A stretch of DNA of 42,958 bases from an uncultured Prevotellaceae bacterium. Lineage in GTDB: Bacteria > Bacteroidota > Bacteroidia > Bacteroidales > Bacteroidaceae. The position numbers were made by a program, and so were the translations under genes. Shown here one piece after another: positions 15,201-24,120 of the stretch. The notes beneath the pieces were generated by a model, which worked only from the letters and a program-made list of their open reading frames with translations, was not told the DNA's origin and did not search any database. Location of the stretch: contig CAMIYC010000028.1 of the NCBI GenBank assembly GCA_946402905.1, positions 1 to 42,958 on the forward strand. The letters run 5' to 3'. Numbering within the stretch: position 1 is the stretch's first letter; the number at the start of each line of letters is the position of its first letter.

Positions 15201-17636
15201 ATGAAAAAGACAATATACAGCCTTTTGGCAATCGCCGTCGCAGGATGGTCGCTCACAGCTTGCTCACCCGACGAGTTTCAGGGCGTCGACCCCAACGGCG
15301 TACCCACTGTCAGTGGCGAGGACTTCACACTGCATGTCGACCAGGATGTCAACCAGATCACTGTCAGTTATCCCGAGAAAGAGGGCGTCTATCCCATCTG
15401 GATCTTCAACGGGGCCACTTACAGCACGCTCAACAACTCTGGCTGGGCCAACACGGAGGCCGGCACCTATACCGTGGAACTCAAACTGGGCAACCGCAAC
15501 GGTGTCAGTGCCACGGGCGTGAAGAAAGAGTTCACCTTCAATGAGACAAAGGTCAACTGGGACAACTATTTCAAGCGCATCACCGACAAGGAGTGGCGCA
15601 TCGACTATGCCGAGGTGGCACACCTAGCTTGTGGCCCTTATGGTGGCGACGGCACCGGGTGGTGGTCGGCAGATCCTCAGGAGAAGAAAGGCTTCGGCGT
15701 CTACGACGACCGCGTCACCTTCACCGCCGACAACAAGAAGGGTGGCTCGTTCACCTACAACCCAGGAGCCGATGGCAAGACCTACGTCAACAAAGGCTGC
15801 ACCACCTGGGGCACACAGAATAATGAGGCCGATGTGGATGTGGCCACACAGACACAGGTCTCCGCCTATCATTTCGAGCGGGGCAAATGGACCGACTCCG
15901 AGGGGCAGGTAGTGGATGTCGACTTCCTCGTGCTCGACGCCAACACCCTCTTCCCCTATATCAGTGCCGACCGGCAGTATCAGGAGCCACGCTTCCGCAT
16001 CGAGACGCTTACCGCCTCGAAGATGGTGCTCGTCTATGAAAACCAGCCCGACGGTATCTCCTGGCGCTTCATACTCACCAGCAAGGCCGAGGAGAAGGGC
16101 TTCGAGGGCTTCGACGCCAACAGCGACTACAATATGTGGAAAGGCATCGACCCGAGGATGACCTTCTACTACAATCCCGACCCCAACTGGACCAATGAAC
16201 AGACCCCGGTGCTGGAGAGCGGATTCCAGAAAGGCAACAACGACTATACGGTGAGCATCCCGAGTGAGTGCTACGCCGACTGGCAGGCACAGGTGCACTT
16301 CCATACCTCACTGGCCCTCTCAGCCGCTGCCAACTACGACTTCTCCACCATCCTGCTCTCCGACCAGGACATCGATGGCGTGATCGTGAAACTGACCGAT
16401 GAGAACGACGCCGACTTCATCGTCGAGGAGCATGTCAGCCTCAAGGCCGGCGAGGAGTATATCTGCTGGAAGAGCGACGTGCCGGGCAAAGACCTCAGCC
16501 CCGTGAAACTCGTCTTCGACTTTGGTCACGCAAAGGCCAATACCAACGTCAATATCCGCAACATCGTGATCAAAGACCATGCCAACGACGACGGCACGGT
16601 GCTGCCTGACGAAGGCGGGACTTCAGGTGTCAACTGGGTGGCTGTCGACTCTCCCGACAACCTCGGCGCAGGCTTCAACACCGCCGGACAGATGCAGTTC
16701 TGGTGGGCCGACGCAGGCTGGAGCCAGATAGGCGACCCGCAGTTCTCCTTCGACAAGGGGGTGTATGTCATCACCGCCAACGATGCCACCTCGGCAGAGT
16801 GGCAGGCACAATGCTCCATCCACAACGTATCCCTGCCCATCGAGCCGGGACAGCTCTACGACATCCGCGCAAAGATCGAGTCGAGCGAGGACTTGGCACG
16901 CTACACCTTCAAGGTCTGCGATGAAGGAGACGATAATAACACGCTGGTCTACAACGGCTCACTGGCACTCCAGGCTGGCGAAAACATAGTGGAACTCGTG
17001 GGCGTAAAATGCCAGAATAACGGCAAGGACTCCGGCTTCAATACGGCCAAGCTGTTCGTCGACCTCGGAGGCTGTCCCGCAGGACTGGAGATACGCCTGA
17101 GCGACATCATCGTGCAGCGGCACGCCGAGGGGGACACTACGCCTTCCGGCGGCAACGACTGGGACTGGACCTCCTCCAGCAATCTCTGGAAGCCGGTCTA
17201 TGACAGCCAGCTCTCGCCTGCCTTCTATTATGCTCCGGGCTGGAGCCAGATTGCCGACCCGGCATTCTCACAGGATGGCGACGTCTATACGGTCACGCTG
17301 CCCCAGGCCACTACCGACCAGTGGCAGGCACAGATGCACTTCGACACCAGCATCTCGGCCAAGCAGGATGACAAATACAACTTCTACTGCGTGCTGGAGT
17401 CCGACCAGGATCATCCGGGTGTGACGGTCAAACTCACTCAGAATGGTGACGACAACAACTTCTTCTTCGCACCGCGTGTGGCTTTGACAGCCTTCGAACC
17501 CTATGTCTTCAAACAGGAGGGCGTGACCCTGCCCAAAGGCGACGCGGCAGCACTCAACCTCTTCTTCGACTTCGGCGGCAACGGGGCTGGCAACACCATC
17601 ACCATCAGTAAAATATATCTTGAGAAAGTACAATGA
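15201..17636 (+). CDS. Three-module surface glycan-binding lipoprotein (SusE/SGBP-like)
   Basis: An 811-residue lipoprotein (lipid cysteine C21, SLTAC). The N-terminal part has a short Ig/PKD-like module (about 30-115) and a domain of unknown type (about 120-305, GWWSADPQEKKGFGVYDD...). The C-terminal two thirds are three related beta-sandwich modules of about 170 residues. Each has a (E/D)WQAQ core (around 360, 534 and 707), a SDQD or related turn, and a final LFFDFGG-type strand. The pattern resembles CBM4/9-like glycan-binding domains, and module 2 is the most divergent. Position after SusD fits an SGBP-B role: holding polysaccharide for GH16. The GH16 gene starts in its stop codon (ATGA). 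Confidence 0.85.
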   Translation: MKKTIYSLLAIAVAGWSLTACSPDEFQGVDPNGVPTVSGEDFTLHVDQDVNQITVSYPEKEGVYPIWIFNGATYSTLNNSGWANTEAGTYTVELKLGNRNGVSATGVKKEFTFNETKVNWDNYFKRITDKEWRIDYAEVAHLACGPYGGDGTGWWSADPQEKKGFGVYDDRVTFTADNKKGGSFTYNPGADGKTYVNKGCTTWGTQNNEADVDVATQTQVSAYHFERGKWTDSEGQVVDVDFLVLDANTLFPYISADRQYQEPRFRIETLTASKMVLVYENQPDGISWRFILTSKAEEKGFEGFDANSDYNMWKGIDPRMTFYYNPDPNWTNEQTPVLESGFQKGNNDYTVSIPSECYADWQAQVHFHTSLALSAAANYDFSTILLSDQDIDGVIVKLTDENDADFIVEEHVSLKAGEEYICWKSDVPGKDLSPVKLVFDFGHAKANTNVNIRNIVIKDHANDDGTVLPDEGGTSGVNWVAVDSPDNLGAGFNTAGQMQFWWADAGWSQIGDPQFSFDKGVYVITANDATSAEWQAQCSIHNVSLPIEPGQLYDIRAKIESSEDLARYTFKVCDEGDDNNTLVYNGSLALQAGENIVELVGVKCQNNGKDSGFNTAKLFVDLGGCPAGLEIRLSDIIVQRHAEGDTTPSGGNDWDWTSSSNLWKPVYDSQLSPAFYYAPGWSQIADPAFSQDGDVYTVTLPQATTDQWQAQMHFDTSISAKQDDKYNFYCVLESDQDHPGVTVKLTQNGDDNNFFFAPRVALTAFEPYVFKQEGVTLPKGDAAALNLFFDFGGNGAGNTITISKIYLEKVQ

Positions 17637-18739
17637 ACATGCGCAAATATTTTTTGATCACCACATTGCTCTGCACAGCGGCTTTCGCCAGTTGTGGAGG
17701 GGGCGATGACGATAAGACTCCGGCTGGCAGCATCTCCGTTGCCTGCCAGCCGGAGACCATCTCGGCACAGGCCGGGGGCGGCGTTTTCAGCATCAGTGTC
17801 AGTACTACCGGAAAGGAGTGGGGCGCCTATACCAATGCCGACTGGATCAAGGTCGACGCACAGAATACTACTTCGCAGCAGGGCTCGATGACGGTGACCG
17901 TGGCGGCCAATCCCACTACGGAGATACGCTCCGCCGGCGTGACCATCATGTCGGGAGGTGCCCGCAAGACCATCCCCGTCACACAGGCCGCGGCCGCACA
18001 GTCGGCCTACTATGCCCCCGAGGGCTATTCGCTGGTGTGGCACGACGAGTTTGACGAGGGCACCGAGTTGAACGCCGCCGACTGGACCCACGAGGTGCAG
18101 GGTGCCGGATGGGTCAACAACGAGTTGCAGACCTACGTCAACCACAAGTCGCCCGAAGGCCGGGCGGTGACCGAGATACGCAATGGCGTGCTGCGCATCA
18201 ACTGCTTCAAGGAGAACGGCAAGGTCTATTCCGGACGTGTCTATGCCAAGGTGAAGCAGGGATGGAAGTATGGCTACGTCGAGGCCAGTATCAAGCTGCC
18301 CAAGGGCAAAGGCACCTGGCCCGCCTTCTGGATGATGCCGGTCAACTTCCGCTCATGGCCCGCCGACGGCGAGATAGACATCATGGAAGAGGTGGGCTAC
18401 CATCCCGACTATGTGTCGTCGAGCCTCCATGCCAATGCCCATGTGCACTCCAATGGCACGCAGGTGACGCATGAGATGCTCTGTCAGGGAGCCGAGGGCG
18501 AGTTTCATACATACGCCATCCTCTGGACGGCGCAGAACATCACGACTTACGTCGACGGCAAGGTGCAGCTCTCCTATGACAACCGTGGCAAGGGGCGCGA
18601 CGACTGGCCCTATGACGATCCCTTCTATGTGATTCTCAATCTTGCCTGGGGCGGATCCTGGGGCGGGGCACAGGGCGTCGACGAGAATGCTCTGCCCGTC
18701 ACCATGGAGGTCGACTATGTGCGTGTGTTTCAGAAATGA
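17633..18739 (+). CDS. BACON-GH16 surface endo-beta-glucanase lipoprotein
   Basis: A 368-residue lipoprotein. The lipid cysteine C21 is followed by GGGDDDK, an acidic surface-export-like signal. A BACON domain spans about 32-118 (ISAQAGGGVFSISVSTTGKEW...PVTQAA). A GH16 domain spans about 130-368, with the catalytic E247-I-D249-I-M-E252 (ExDxxE form) typical of laminarinase/lichenase-type members that hydrolyse beta-1,3 or mixed beta-1,3/1,4-glucan with retention. GTWPAFWMMP and the end VTMEVDYVRVFQK are standard. An ATG at 17639 is an alternative start. It probably makes the first cut of the polysaccharide at the cell surface for SusC import. Confidence 0.94.
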   Translation: MNMRKYFLITTLLCTAAFASCGGGDDDKTPAGSISVACQPETISAQAGGGVFSISVSTTGKEWGAYTNADWIKVDAQNTTSQQGSMTVTVAANPTTEIRSAGVTIMSGGARKTIPVTQAAAAQSAYYAPEGYSLVWHDEFDEGTELNAADWTHEVQGAGWVNNELQTYVNHKSPEGRAVTEIRNGVLRINCFKENGKVYSGRVYAKVKQGWKYGYVEASIKLPKGKGTWPAFWMMPVNFRSWPADGEIDIMEEVGYHPDYVSSSLHANAHVHSNGTQVTHEMLCQGAEGEFHTYAILWTAQNITTYVDGKVQLSYDNRGKGRDDWPYDDPFYVILNLAWGGSWGGAQGVDENALPVTMEVDYVRVFQK

Positions 18740-18763
18740 TGGTGGCTTCCCCCTCGATATCTC

Positions 18764-18819
18764 TAATGTAGGGACGCGGCGTGCCGCGTAGTAATGTAGG
18801 GACGCGGCGTGCCGCGTAG
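18764..18819. repeat. Two tandem 28-bp REP-like palindromic units
   Basis: Two identical 28-bp units (18764-18791, 18792-18819) sit between the GH16 and GH3 genes. Each contains GGGACGCGGCGTGCCGCGT, a near-perfect hairpin. The same core occurs at 22959-22977 and, inverted, at 25844-25862. In the operon it could form a stable RNA structure that tunes expression of the GH3 gene. Confidence 0.8.
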
Positions 18820-18874
18820 TAATCAGGGGAGGCACTATAATGGACAGAAGGTAGAACATACAGATTAGATAATA

Positions 18875-21100
18875 ATGAAAAAAATAGGATTGATAGTATT
18901 GCTGTCAGTGGCCATAGGCTCACGGGCTCAGACTTCTGTCTATCTCGATGAGACCAAGCCGATAGAACAGCGGGTGGAGGATGCGCTCTCGCGTATGACG
19001 CTCGACGAGAAGATCGCCGTGATACATGCGCAGAGCAAATTCTCCTCAGCAGGCGTCAAACGCCTCGGATTCCCCGACTTCTGGACGGATGACGGGCCGC
19101 ACGGCGTGCGCCCCGACGTGCTCTGGGACGAATGGGAACAAGCCGGCCAGACCAACGACTCGTGTGTGGCCTTCCCGGCTCTTACCTGTCTCGCCGCCAC
19201 GTTCAACCCGCAGATGGCGAGGCTCTACGGCGAGAGCCTCGGCGAGGAGGCCCTATACCGTGGCAAGGACATGATACTCGGCCCCGGGGTCAATATCTAC
19301 CGCACACCGCTCGGAGGGCGAAATTTTGAATATATGGGTGAGGATCCCTATCTCGCCAGCCGCATGGTGGTGCCTTATATCCAGGGCTTGCAGTCGAAGG
19401 GTGTCGCGGCGTGTGTCAAGCACTACGCACTCAACAACGACGAGAACTACCGCCATCAGGTGAATGTCGTCGTCAGCGACCGTGCCCTGCACGAGATTTA
19501 TCTGCCGGCGTTCAAGGCGGCCGTCACCGAAGCGCATACGTGGGGTATCATGGGGGCCTACAATCTTTATAAAGGTCAGCACAACTGCCACAACGAGATC
19601 ATGCTCAACCGTATCCTCAAGGGCGACTGGAGGTATGACGGCGTGGTGGTGTCAGACTGGGGTGGGGCGCACGACACCGACGAGGCCATCCGCAACGGAC
19701 TCGACATGGAGTTTGGCACCTGGACAGACGGCCTCACCATGGGCAAGACCAACGCCTACGACCTGTATCACCTGGCCGATGCCTACCGACAGCGCATCAA
19801 GGAGGGCAAATACACGGAGCGCGAGCTCAACGACAAGGTGCGCCGTGTGCTGAGGCTCTTCTTCCGTACCACGATGAACCGCCAGCGCGGTTATGGATTC
19901 CTTTGTTCGGAGAGCCACTACGAGGCTGCCGAGCGTATCGCAGAGGAAGGCATCGTGCTCCTGCAGAACAAGGGTGGGCTGCTGCCCCTGCGCCTGGAGG
20001 GCAAGAAGCGGGTGCTCGTCGTGGGAGAGAACGCCATCAAGATGATGACCGTGGGCGGGGGCAGTTCGTCGCTCAAGGTGCAGCGCGAGATACTTCCCCT
20101 TGACGCCATCGAGGCCGCTTGTGCACAGATGGGCGTCACATGCGAATATGCCCGTGGCTATGTGGGCGACACCGTGCAGAGCTACAACGGGGTCACCGTA
20201 GGCAGGAGCATCGCCGAGCACCGCACTGCCGGCCAGCTGGTGGCCGAGGCGGTGGAGAAAGCGCGCTACGCCGACTATGTCATCGTCTTCGGAGGCCTCA
20301 ACAAGAGCGATTTCCAGGACTGTGAGGGGCACGACCGCAAGGAGTATGCATTGCCCTACGGCCAGGACCAGCTTCTGGAGCAACTGGCAGCCGTCAATAA
20401 GAACGTCATCTTTGTCAACATCTCCGGCAATGCCGTGGCAATGCCGTGGCGCCACCGTGTGCCCGCCATCGTGCAGGGCTGGTTTATCGGTTCGCAGGCG
20501 GGCGAGGCCCTGGCTGCGGTGCTCACGGGCAAAGCCAACCCCTCTGGTAAGCTTCCCTTTACCTGGCCCGAAGCACTCAACGACGTGCCGGCCCACCGCC
20601 TTGACGCCTTCCCGGGAGTGTGGCGTGAGGGTGGCCAGATCATCGACGAGGAGTATAAGGAGGGTATCTATGTGGGCTATCGCGGGGTAGACCAGTACAA
20701 GACTCGCCCGGCTTTCGCTTTCGGACATGGGATGAGCTACACCACTTTCAGGCTGGGCAAGGCCGTGGCCGATAAGAAGACGATGACGCAGGACGACAAG
20801 ATTTCCTTCACGCTCACGGTCACCAATACCGGCGAGTGTGTCGGCTCCGAGGTCGTACAGCTGTATATCCGTGATGTCAAGTCGTCACAGCCCAGGCCGG
20901 CCAAGGAGTTGAAAGGTTTCGCAAAGGTCTGCCTGCAGCCTGGCGAGAGTCGCGACGTGACCATCACCATCGGTCGTGATGCCCTGAGCTTCTACGACGA
21001 TACCCGTGGACAGTGGGTGGCCGAGCCGGGCGATTTCGAGGCCCTCATCGGCACCGCTTCCGACCAGATCTCCTCCAGAGTCAAGTTCTCGCTGAAATAG
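18875..21100 (+). CDS. GH3 beta-glucosidase, periplasmic
   Basis: A 741-residue exported glycoside hydrolase (signal peptide 1-19, SRAQ). It removes glucose from the non-reducing end of oligosaccharides released by GH16. The (beta/alpha)8 domain carries GPHGVRPD, GPGVNIYRTPLGGRNFEYMGEDPYL, KHYALNN (K182, H183) and the nucleophile D261 in VVVSDWGGAHD. The alpha/beta sandwich domain (about 350-580) has GIVLLQNKGGLLPL, and the C-terminal Fn3-like domain (about 640-735) has TNTGECVGSEVVQLYIRD. The 135-bp gap from GH16 holds the REP units and no promoter match, so it is probably co-transcribed. Exact linkage preference cannot be read from sequence. Confidence 0.95.
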   Translation: MKKIGLIVLLSVAIGSRAQTSVYLDETKPIEQRVEDALSRMTLDEKIAVIHAQSKFSSAGVKRLGFPDFWTDDGPHGVRPDVLWDEWEQAGQTNDSCVAFPALTCLAATFNPQMARLYGESLGEEALYRGKDMILGPGVNIYRTPLGGRNFEYMGEDPYLASRMVVPYIQGLQSKGVAACVKHYALNNDENYRHQVNVVVSDRALHEIYLPAFKAAVTEAHTWGIMGAYNLYKGQHNCHNEIMLNRILKGDWRYDGVVVSDWGGAHDTDEAIRNGLDMEFGTWTDGLTMGKTNAYDLYHLADAYRQRIKEGKYTERELNDKVRRVLRLFFRTTMNRQRGYGFLCSESHYEAAERIAEEGIVLLQNKGGLLPLRLEGKKRVLVVGENAIKMMTVGGGSSSLKVQREILPLDAIEAACAQMGVTCEYARGYVGDTVQSYNGVTVGRSIAEHRTAGQLVAEAVEKARYADYVIVFGGLNKSDFQDCEGHDRKEYALPYGQDQLLEQLAAVNKNVIFVNISGNAVAMPWRHRVPAIVQGWFIGSQAGEALAAVLTGKANPSGKLPFTWPEALNDVPAHRLDAFPGVWREGGQIIDEEYKEGIYVGYRGVDQYKTRPAFAFGHGMSYTTFRLGKAVADKKTMTQDDKISFTLTVTNTGECVGSEVVQLYIRDVKSSQPRPAKELKGFAKVCLQPGESRDVTITIGRDALSFYDDTRGQWVAEPGDFEALIGTASDQISSRVKFSLK

Positions 21101-21114
21101 CCTTCCGATGCCAA

Positions 21115-21201
21115 GTAGAGACATCGCATTGCGGCGTCTCCCATTTGTTATTTCACACCAAGGTATTCTACAGTAGAGACGTCGCATTGCGGCGTCTCTA
21201 C
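21115..21201. repeat. Two REP-like palindromes after the PUL
   Basis: Related hairpins at 21115-21140 and 21173-21201 share a stem of the form GAGAC(A/G)TCGC with GCGGCGTCTC around an ATT loop. They follow the GH3 stop and may end the PUL transcript or mark a dispersed element family common in Bacteroidota. Confidence 0.7.
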
Positions 21202-21228
21202 AACTTCACAAAAAACTAATAAGAACCC

Positions 21229-21482
21229 ACTTTGAGGTGAGCGCCTGACCCATTTCCACCTCAAAGTCTTGAGCCGTGTGACACCATCTCCGATAAGAGA
21301 TGGCCTGAGCGAAGAAATTAACACTTCCTCCAGTTGTCAGGTTATCAGGTAGCGAAAGCGTGGTGGTCGCTACGCTTAGAGGTTTCCAGGTGAGATATGC
21401 ATGACGACAGTGTATTCTTTGGCCATCTCACCTAATAACCTTATCACCTCAAAACCTAATAACCTCATAACCTTAAAACCCA
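21229..21482. other. Structured intergenic DNA with several hairpins
   Basis: No gene seen. Inverted pairs: 21229-21239 with 21257-21267 (11 bp), 21284-21290 with 21297-21303 (7 bp), 21349-21355 with 21367-21373 (7 bp), and 21388-21396 with 21425-21433 (9 bp), all perfect. An ACCT/TAATAACCT minisatellite follows (about 21430-21480). It separates convergent genes, and terminator or repeat-element roles are both possible. Confidence 0.5.
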
Positions 21483-21488
21483 TTGAAT

Positions 21489-22541
21489 TTATTTGAAATA
21501 CTTCTTGGCAATGGCGGCAGGTATCTCAATGGGTGTCTCGAGCCCCGGGTTGTAGTTGGCAATGGGTTTGCTGCTCATGCCAGGGTCGTCGGTCTTGTAG
21601 CCCTGACGGAAGCCACCCTTCACATAATAATATTTGCCATTCTTCATGTAGTAGGTCTTCAGAGGTTTCTCTTGCACAGAAGCCCATGCCTCACCATACT
21701 CCGGCATTTGCCTGCACGGCATGCCTCTCCAGAAATTGGACACAATATAGGTGGCGAGGATGCGGTCGGGCTTGAGCTGAGATTTCACCTGGGCTTCAAA
21801 CTGCTGTTTCATTTTCGGGTTGGAGCCGTTGTCTTTCAGCTCGTTGAGTCCATATTTGAATTCAGCGCGGCCTGCTGTGCGTTCTGCCAGGTAAGCCGAC
21901 ATGTCCTTGCCAACGAGTTGGGGCTCGCTGGGGAAATACTTGTCGTGGAAACGCGCTTTCACGCGCTGAAGCTCCGCGTCAAAATAGTCGGCTATCTCGC
22001 TGGGCTCTTGGTTGTAGGAGGCGGCGCGGTTGATCTTTTCCGACATCTCTTTGTCGAGTTGTTTGATCCACCCCTCGGGCGACATGCCACCCAGTGAGCC
22101 CTCCACGTCATGCAGGTCCCATTCCAAACGTACCAGGTCCTGGGCTACACTCTCATAGTCCGACTTAGCGGGTGAGTTGACGGTTTCCGAACTCGGGATA
22201 TCGTAGTAGGAATAGACTTTCTGCATCTCGGGAGTCTGGTTGAGCTCGAGGAATTTCAACACTTCACCCCTTTCGGAGGGCACAAACTTATGCACTTTTC
22301 CACCATGGTAGCGCCATCCCTGTGGGGCCACTTCCATGCCTCCGGTGCTGACGACAGAGGCTCCGCTGGTGGAGGTGTCACTGTTGCTGCCAGGAGCAAC
22401 TTTTTCTTTTACTTTCTCTTTCACTGCATTCTTGGCTTTCTTGACCAGTCCGCCCAACTGTGCGTCGGCGGTGGTGTTCACGGCGAACAAGATGGTGATA
22501 GCCATCAGGATTCTCGCCATAGTCTGAATTCTTTTCTTCAT
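21489..22541 (-). CDS. Secreted protein of unknown function
   Basis: A 350-residue protein I do not recognise. It has a signal peptide (about 1-28, VNTTADA), then QLGGLVKKAKNAVKEKVKEK, a basic amphipathic stretch seen at the start of several Bacteroidota exported proteins, and a Ser/Thr/Gly-rich linker (about 52-72). The rest is a mixed, mainly helical domain without recognisable catalytic motif. The C-terminal half has KTYYMKNGKYYYVKGGFRQG, which recalls short tyrosine-rich beta strands. No T9SS-type tail is seen. It has a -7 box and two phased 17-bp direct repeats upstream, so it is probably a regulated single gene. Confidence 0.8.
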   Translation of the reverse strand: MKKRIQTMARILMAITILFAVNTTADAQLGGLVKKAKNAVKEKVKEKVAPGSNSDTSTSGASVVSTGGMEVAPQGWRYHGGKVHKFVPSERGEVLKFLELNQTPEMQKVYSYYDIPSSETVNSPAKSDYESVAQDLVRLEWDLHDVEGSLGGMSPEGWIKQLDKEMSEKINRAASYNQEPSEIADYFDAELQRVKARFHDKYFPSEPQLVGKDMSAYLAERTAGRAEFKYGLNELKDNGSNPKMKQQFEAQVKSQLKPDRILATYIVSNFWRGMPCRQMPEYGEAWASVQEKPLKTYYMKNGKYYYVKGGFRQGYKTDDPGMSSKPIANYNPGLETPIEIPAAIAKKYFK

Positions 22542-22612
22542 TGTTTTTATTGGTTTGATGAATGTTGGTGTGTCGTTCCTTCGTCATGTTGCCGACAGAA
22601 GATTTGCTCTCG

Positions 22613-22680
22613 CAAAATTACGATTCTGTAGCGCAAAGGCAGTTATCATTTCGTCAAATTCTCTTATCATTTCGTCAAAT
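22613..22680 (-). promoter_or_regulatory. Promoter with two phased direct repeats
   Basis: On the minus strand the -7 box TAATTTTG lies at 22620-22613. Upstream of it are two identical 17-bp repeats, TTATCATTTCGTCAAAT on the plus strand, at 22643-22659 and 22664-22680, 21 bp apart start to start. That is two helical turns, a layout typical of activator dimers or LytTR-type response regulators. No clear -33 element is present, which fits an activator-dependent promoter. Confidence 0.6.
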
Positions 22681-22927
22681 GAACGGGAAAAATACATGAA
22701 AAACATAATGTTATGCGATTTTTATGTATAAACATACGGATTAATGTAATCGGTAACTTTGAAGCGTTTTTTTATTTCTATTGCATCAGTATGGCAAGCT
22801 AAAAATGTCACAAGAAAGCTCCGATTTCTCCGGCTAATGGAATTAAAATACAAACACACTTCCTTTGACAAAAAGGAACAAAAAGGGGAAAAAATGACGT
22901 CTGCGACGTCCAAAAAAGAGGAAAAAT

Positions 22928-23006
22928 TTTACCAAGAGGTCCTCTGCCTAAAGGTGTAGGGACGCGGCGTGCCGCGTTATGTGTTATGTTTCGCAGAAAA
23001 CATGCG
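22928..23006 (+). repeat. Left arm of a 79-bp inverted repeat
   Basis: Pairs ungapped with 25815-25893 in reverse orientation with four mismatches. Contains the REP-like core at 22959-22977. Weaker similarity continues outward (22818-22927 with about 25894-26116), including CGGCTAATGG(A/G)ATTAAAATA at 22831-22850 and, inverted, 26082-26101. Confidence 0.85.
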
Positions 23007-23092
23007 TCGATCCTTGATTCTCGCCGTAGGCGAAGAAGATGGAGAAGCCCATAATTGTAGAAGGTGAATAGGGCAGATTCATTTTTTTTGCT

Positions 23093-23100
23093 TATATTTG
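23093..23100 (+). promoter_or_regulatory. -7 box of the acyltransferase gene
   Basis: TATATTTG lies 25 bp before the ATG. No good -33 TTTG is found at the usual distance, so the promoter may be weak or need an activator. Confidence 0.45.
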
Positions 23101-23125
23101 CACCGATTATTTTTTGTAACCATAT

Positions 23126-24106
23126 ATGACAGAAACACCAATAACGGCAGCGAGACCCCGCAAGGCATGGGTGGATGCACTGAGGGCATTGGCCATCTTC
23201 ATGGTGGTCTTTGGTCACCGTGCGGGGTGTGCCGACTATTATCTCTTCTCCAGTCCGGTGAAGATGCCGCTTTTCTTTGCGCTGTCGGGCTATCTGTTCA
23301 ATGACCGTGGCGGACGTGACAGCGTGTTCCTGCGCAGACTTTTCTGGTCGGTGGTAGTGCCGTGGATATGTCTGGGCTATCTGCCCATGGCTGCGGCGGC
23401 TCCGGTCAAAGGTGCCGACCATCTGTGGCATGCCCTGGTGGATGTGGTGAGCGGTGCCAAACTGTGGTTCATGCCCTGTTTCATCATCGGAGAGGTGATG
23501 TTTTACTATCTGCTCAAATGGTGCCGGGACAGAGACCTTCCCATGTTCTTGGCCGCTGCAGTGCTGTTTGGAGTGGGATACGTCCTGAAAGGTCACGGAC
23601 TGCTCAATTTCGCCAAGATTAATATTGCGCTTACCGTACAAGTGTATTTCCTCTTTGGCTATCTGTTCAGGAAATATGAACCTCGGCTCACCCAGGCGCA
23701 CGACGCTTACAAGTATGCGTCACTGACCGCTTTCATCATACTCGGATTGATGAGCAGAATTGCCTTCCCCAACAATTGGATGAACGTCGACACGGGATTC
23801 TATTACCATATCCCTCTGTGCCTGACGATGGTCGCCCTGGGGCTGTATGCGCTGTTTACCCTCTCGCAGAAAGTGAGTCATTACCCTGCGTGGCTGCAGA
23901 CCGTGGGGCGTAACTCGCTGGTCATTTATATGCTCGACCGGTATGCTATGCTGCCAGCCGTGCTGGTTTTCGACTTTCGACACGGGACTTACGTGCTGAT
24001 AGCCGCAGCTGCCCTCGTCTACTTCGTATGGACTTCACTCTTTTCCATTACAATAGCCAAGATCCTCAATCGTTACATCCCATGGGCCACTGGCCGGCGT
24101 GGATAA
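23126..24106 (+). CDS. Acyltransferase-3 family membrane protein
   Basis: A 326-residue inner-membrane protein with about ten hydrophobic segments. The start WVDALRALAIFMVVFGHRAG has the family pattern with the conserved catalytic-type histidine (H30) after the first helix. FFALSGYLF and the VVPW segment follow, as in OafA/NodX-type O-acetyltransferases that modify surface sugars or other envelope molecules using acetyl- or succinyl-CoA. The acceptor is unknown. It is followed by the DUF6377 regulator after 14 bp, so the two are co-transcribed. Both lie between 79-bp inverted repeats. Confidence 0.9.
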   Translation: MTETPITAARPRKAWVDALRALAIFMVVFGHRAGCADYYLFSSPVKMPLFFALSGYLFNDRGGRDSVFLRRLFWSVVVPWICLGYLPMAAAAPVKGADHLWHALVDVVSGAKLWFMPCFIIGEVMFYYLLKWCRDRDLPMFLAAAVLFGVGYVLKGHGLLNFAKINIALTVQVYFLFGYLFRKYEPRLTQAHDAYKYASLTAFIILGLMSRIAFPNNWMNVDTGFYYHIPLCLTMVALGLYALFTLSQKVSHYPAWLQTVGRNSLVIYMLDRYAMLPAVLVFDFRHGTYVLIAAAALVYFVWTSLFSITIAKILNRYIPWATGRRG

Positions 24107-24120
24107 ATCATCACAGAAAA

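Noticed and set aside
22759..22959. A 66-codon plus-strand open frame ending FYQEVLCLKV
   Set aside because: It starts at a TTG inside a promoter-like TAACTTTG and its last third is the left arm of the inverted repeat. The other arm encodes the same end but has stops upstream. It is more likely repeat DNA than a gene.
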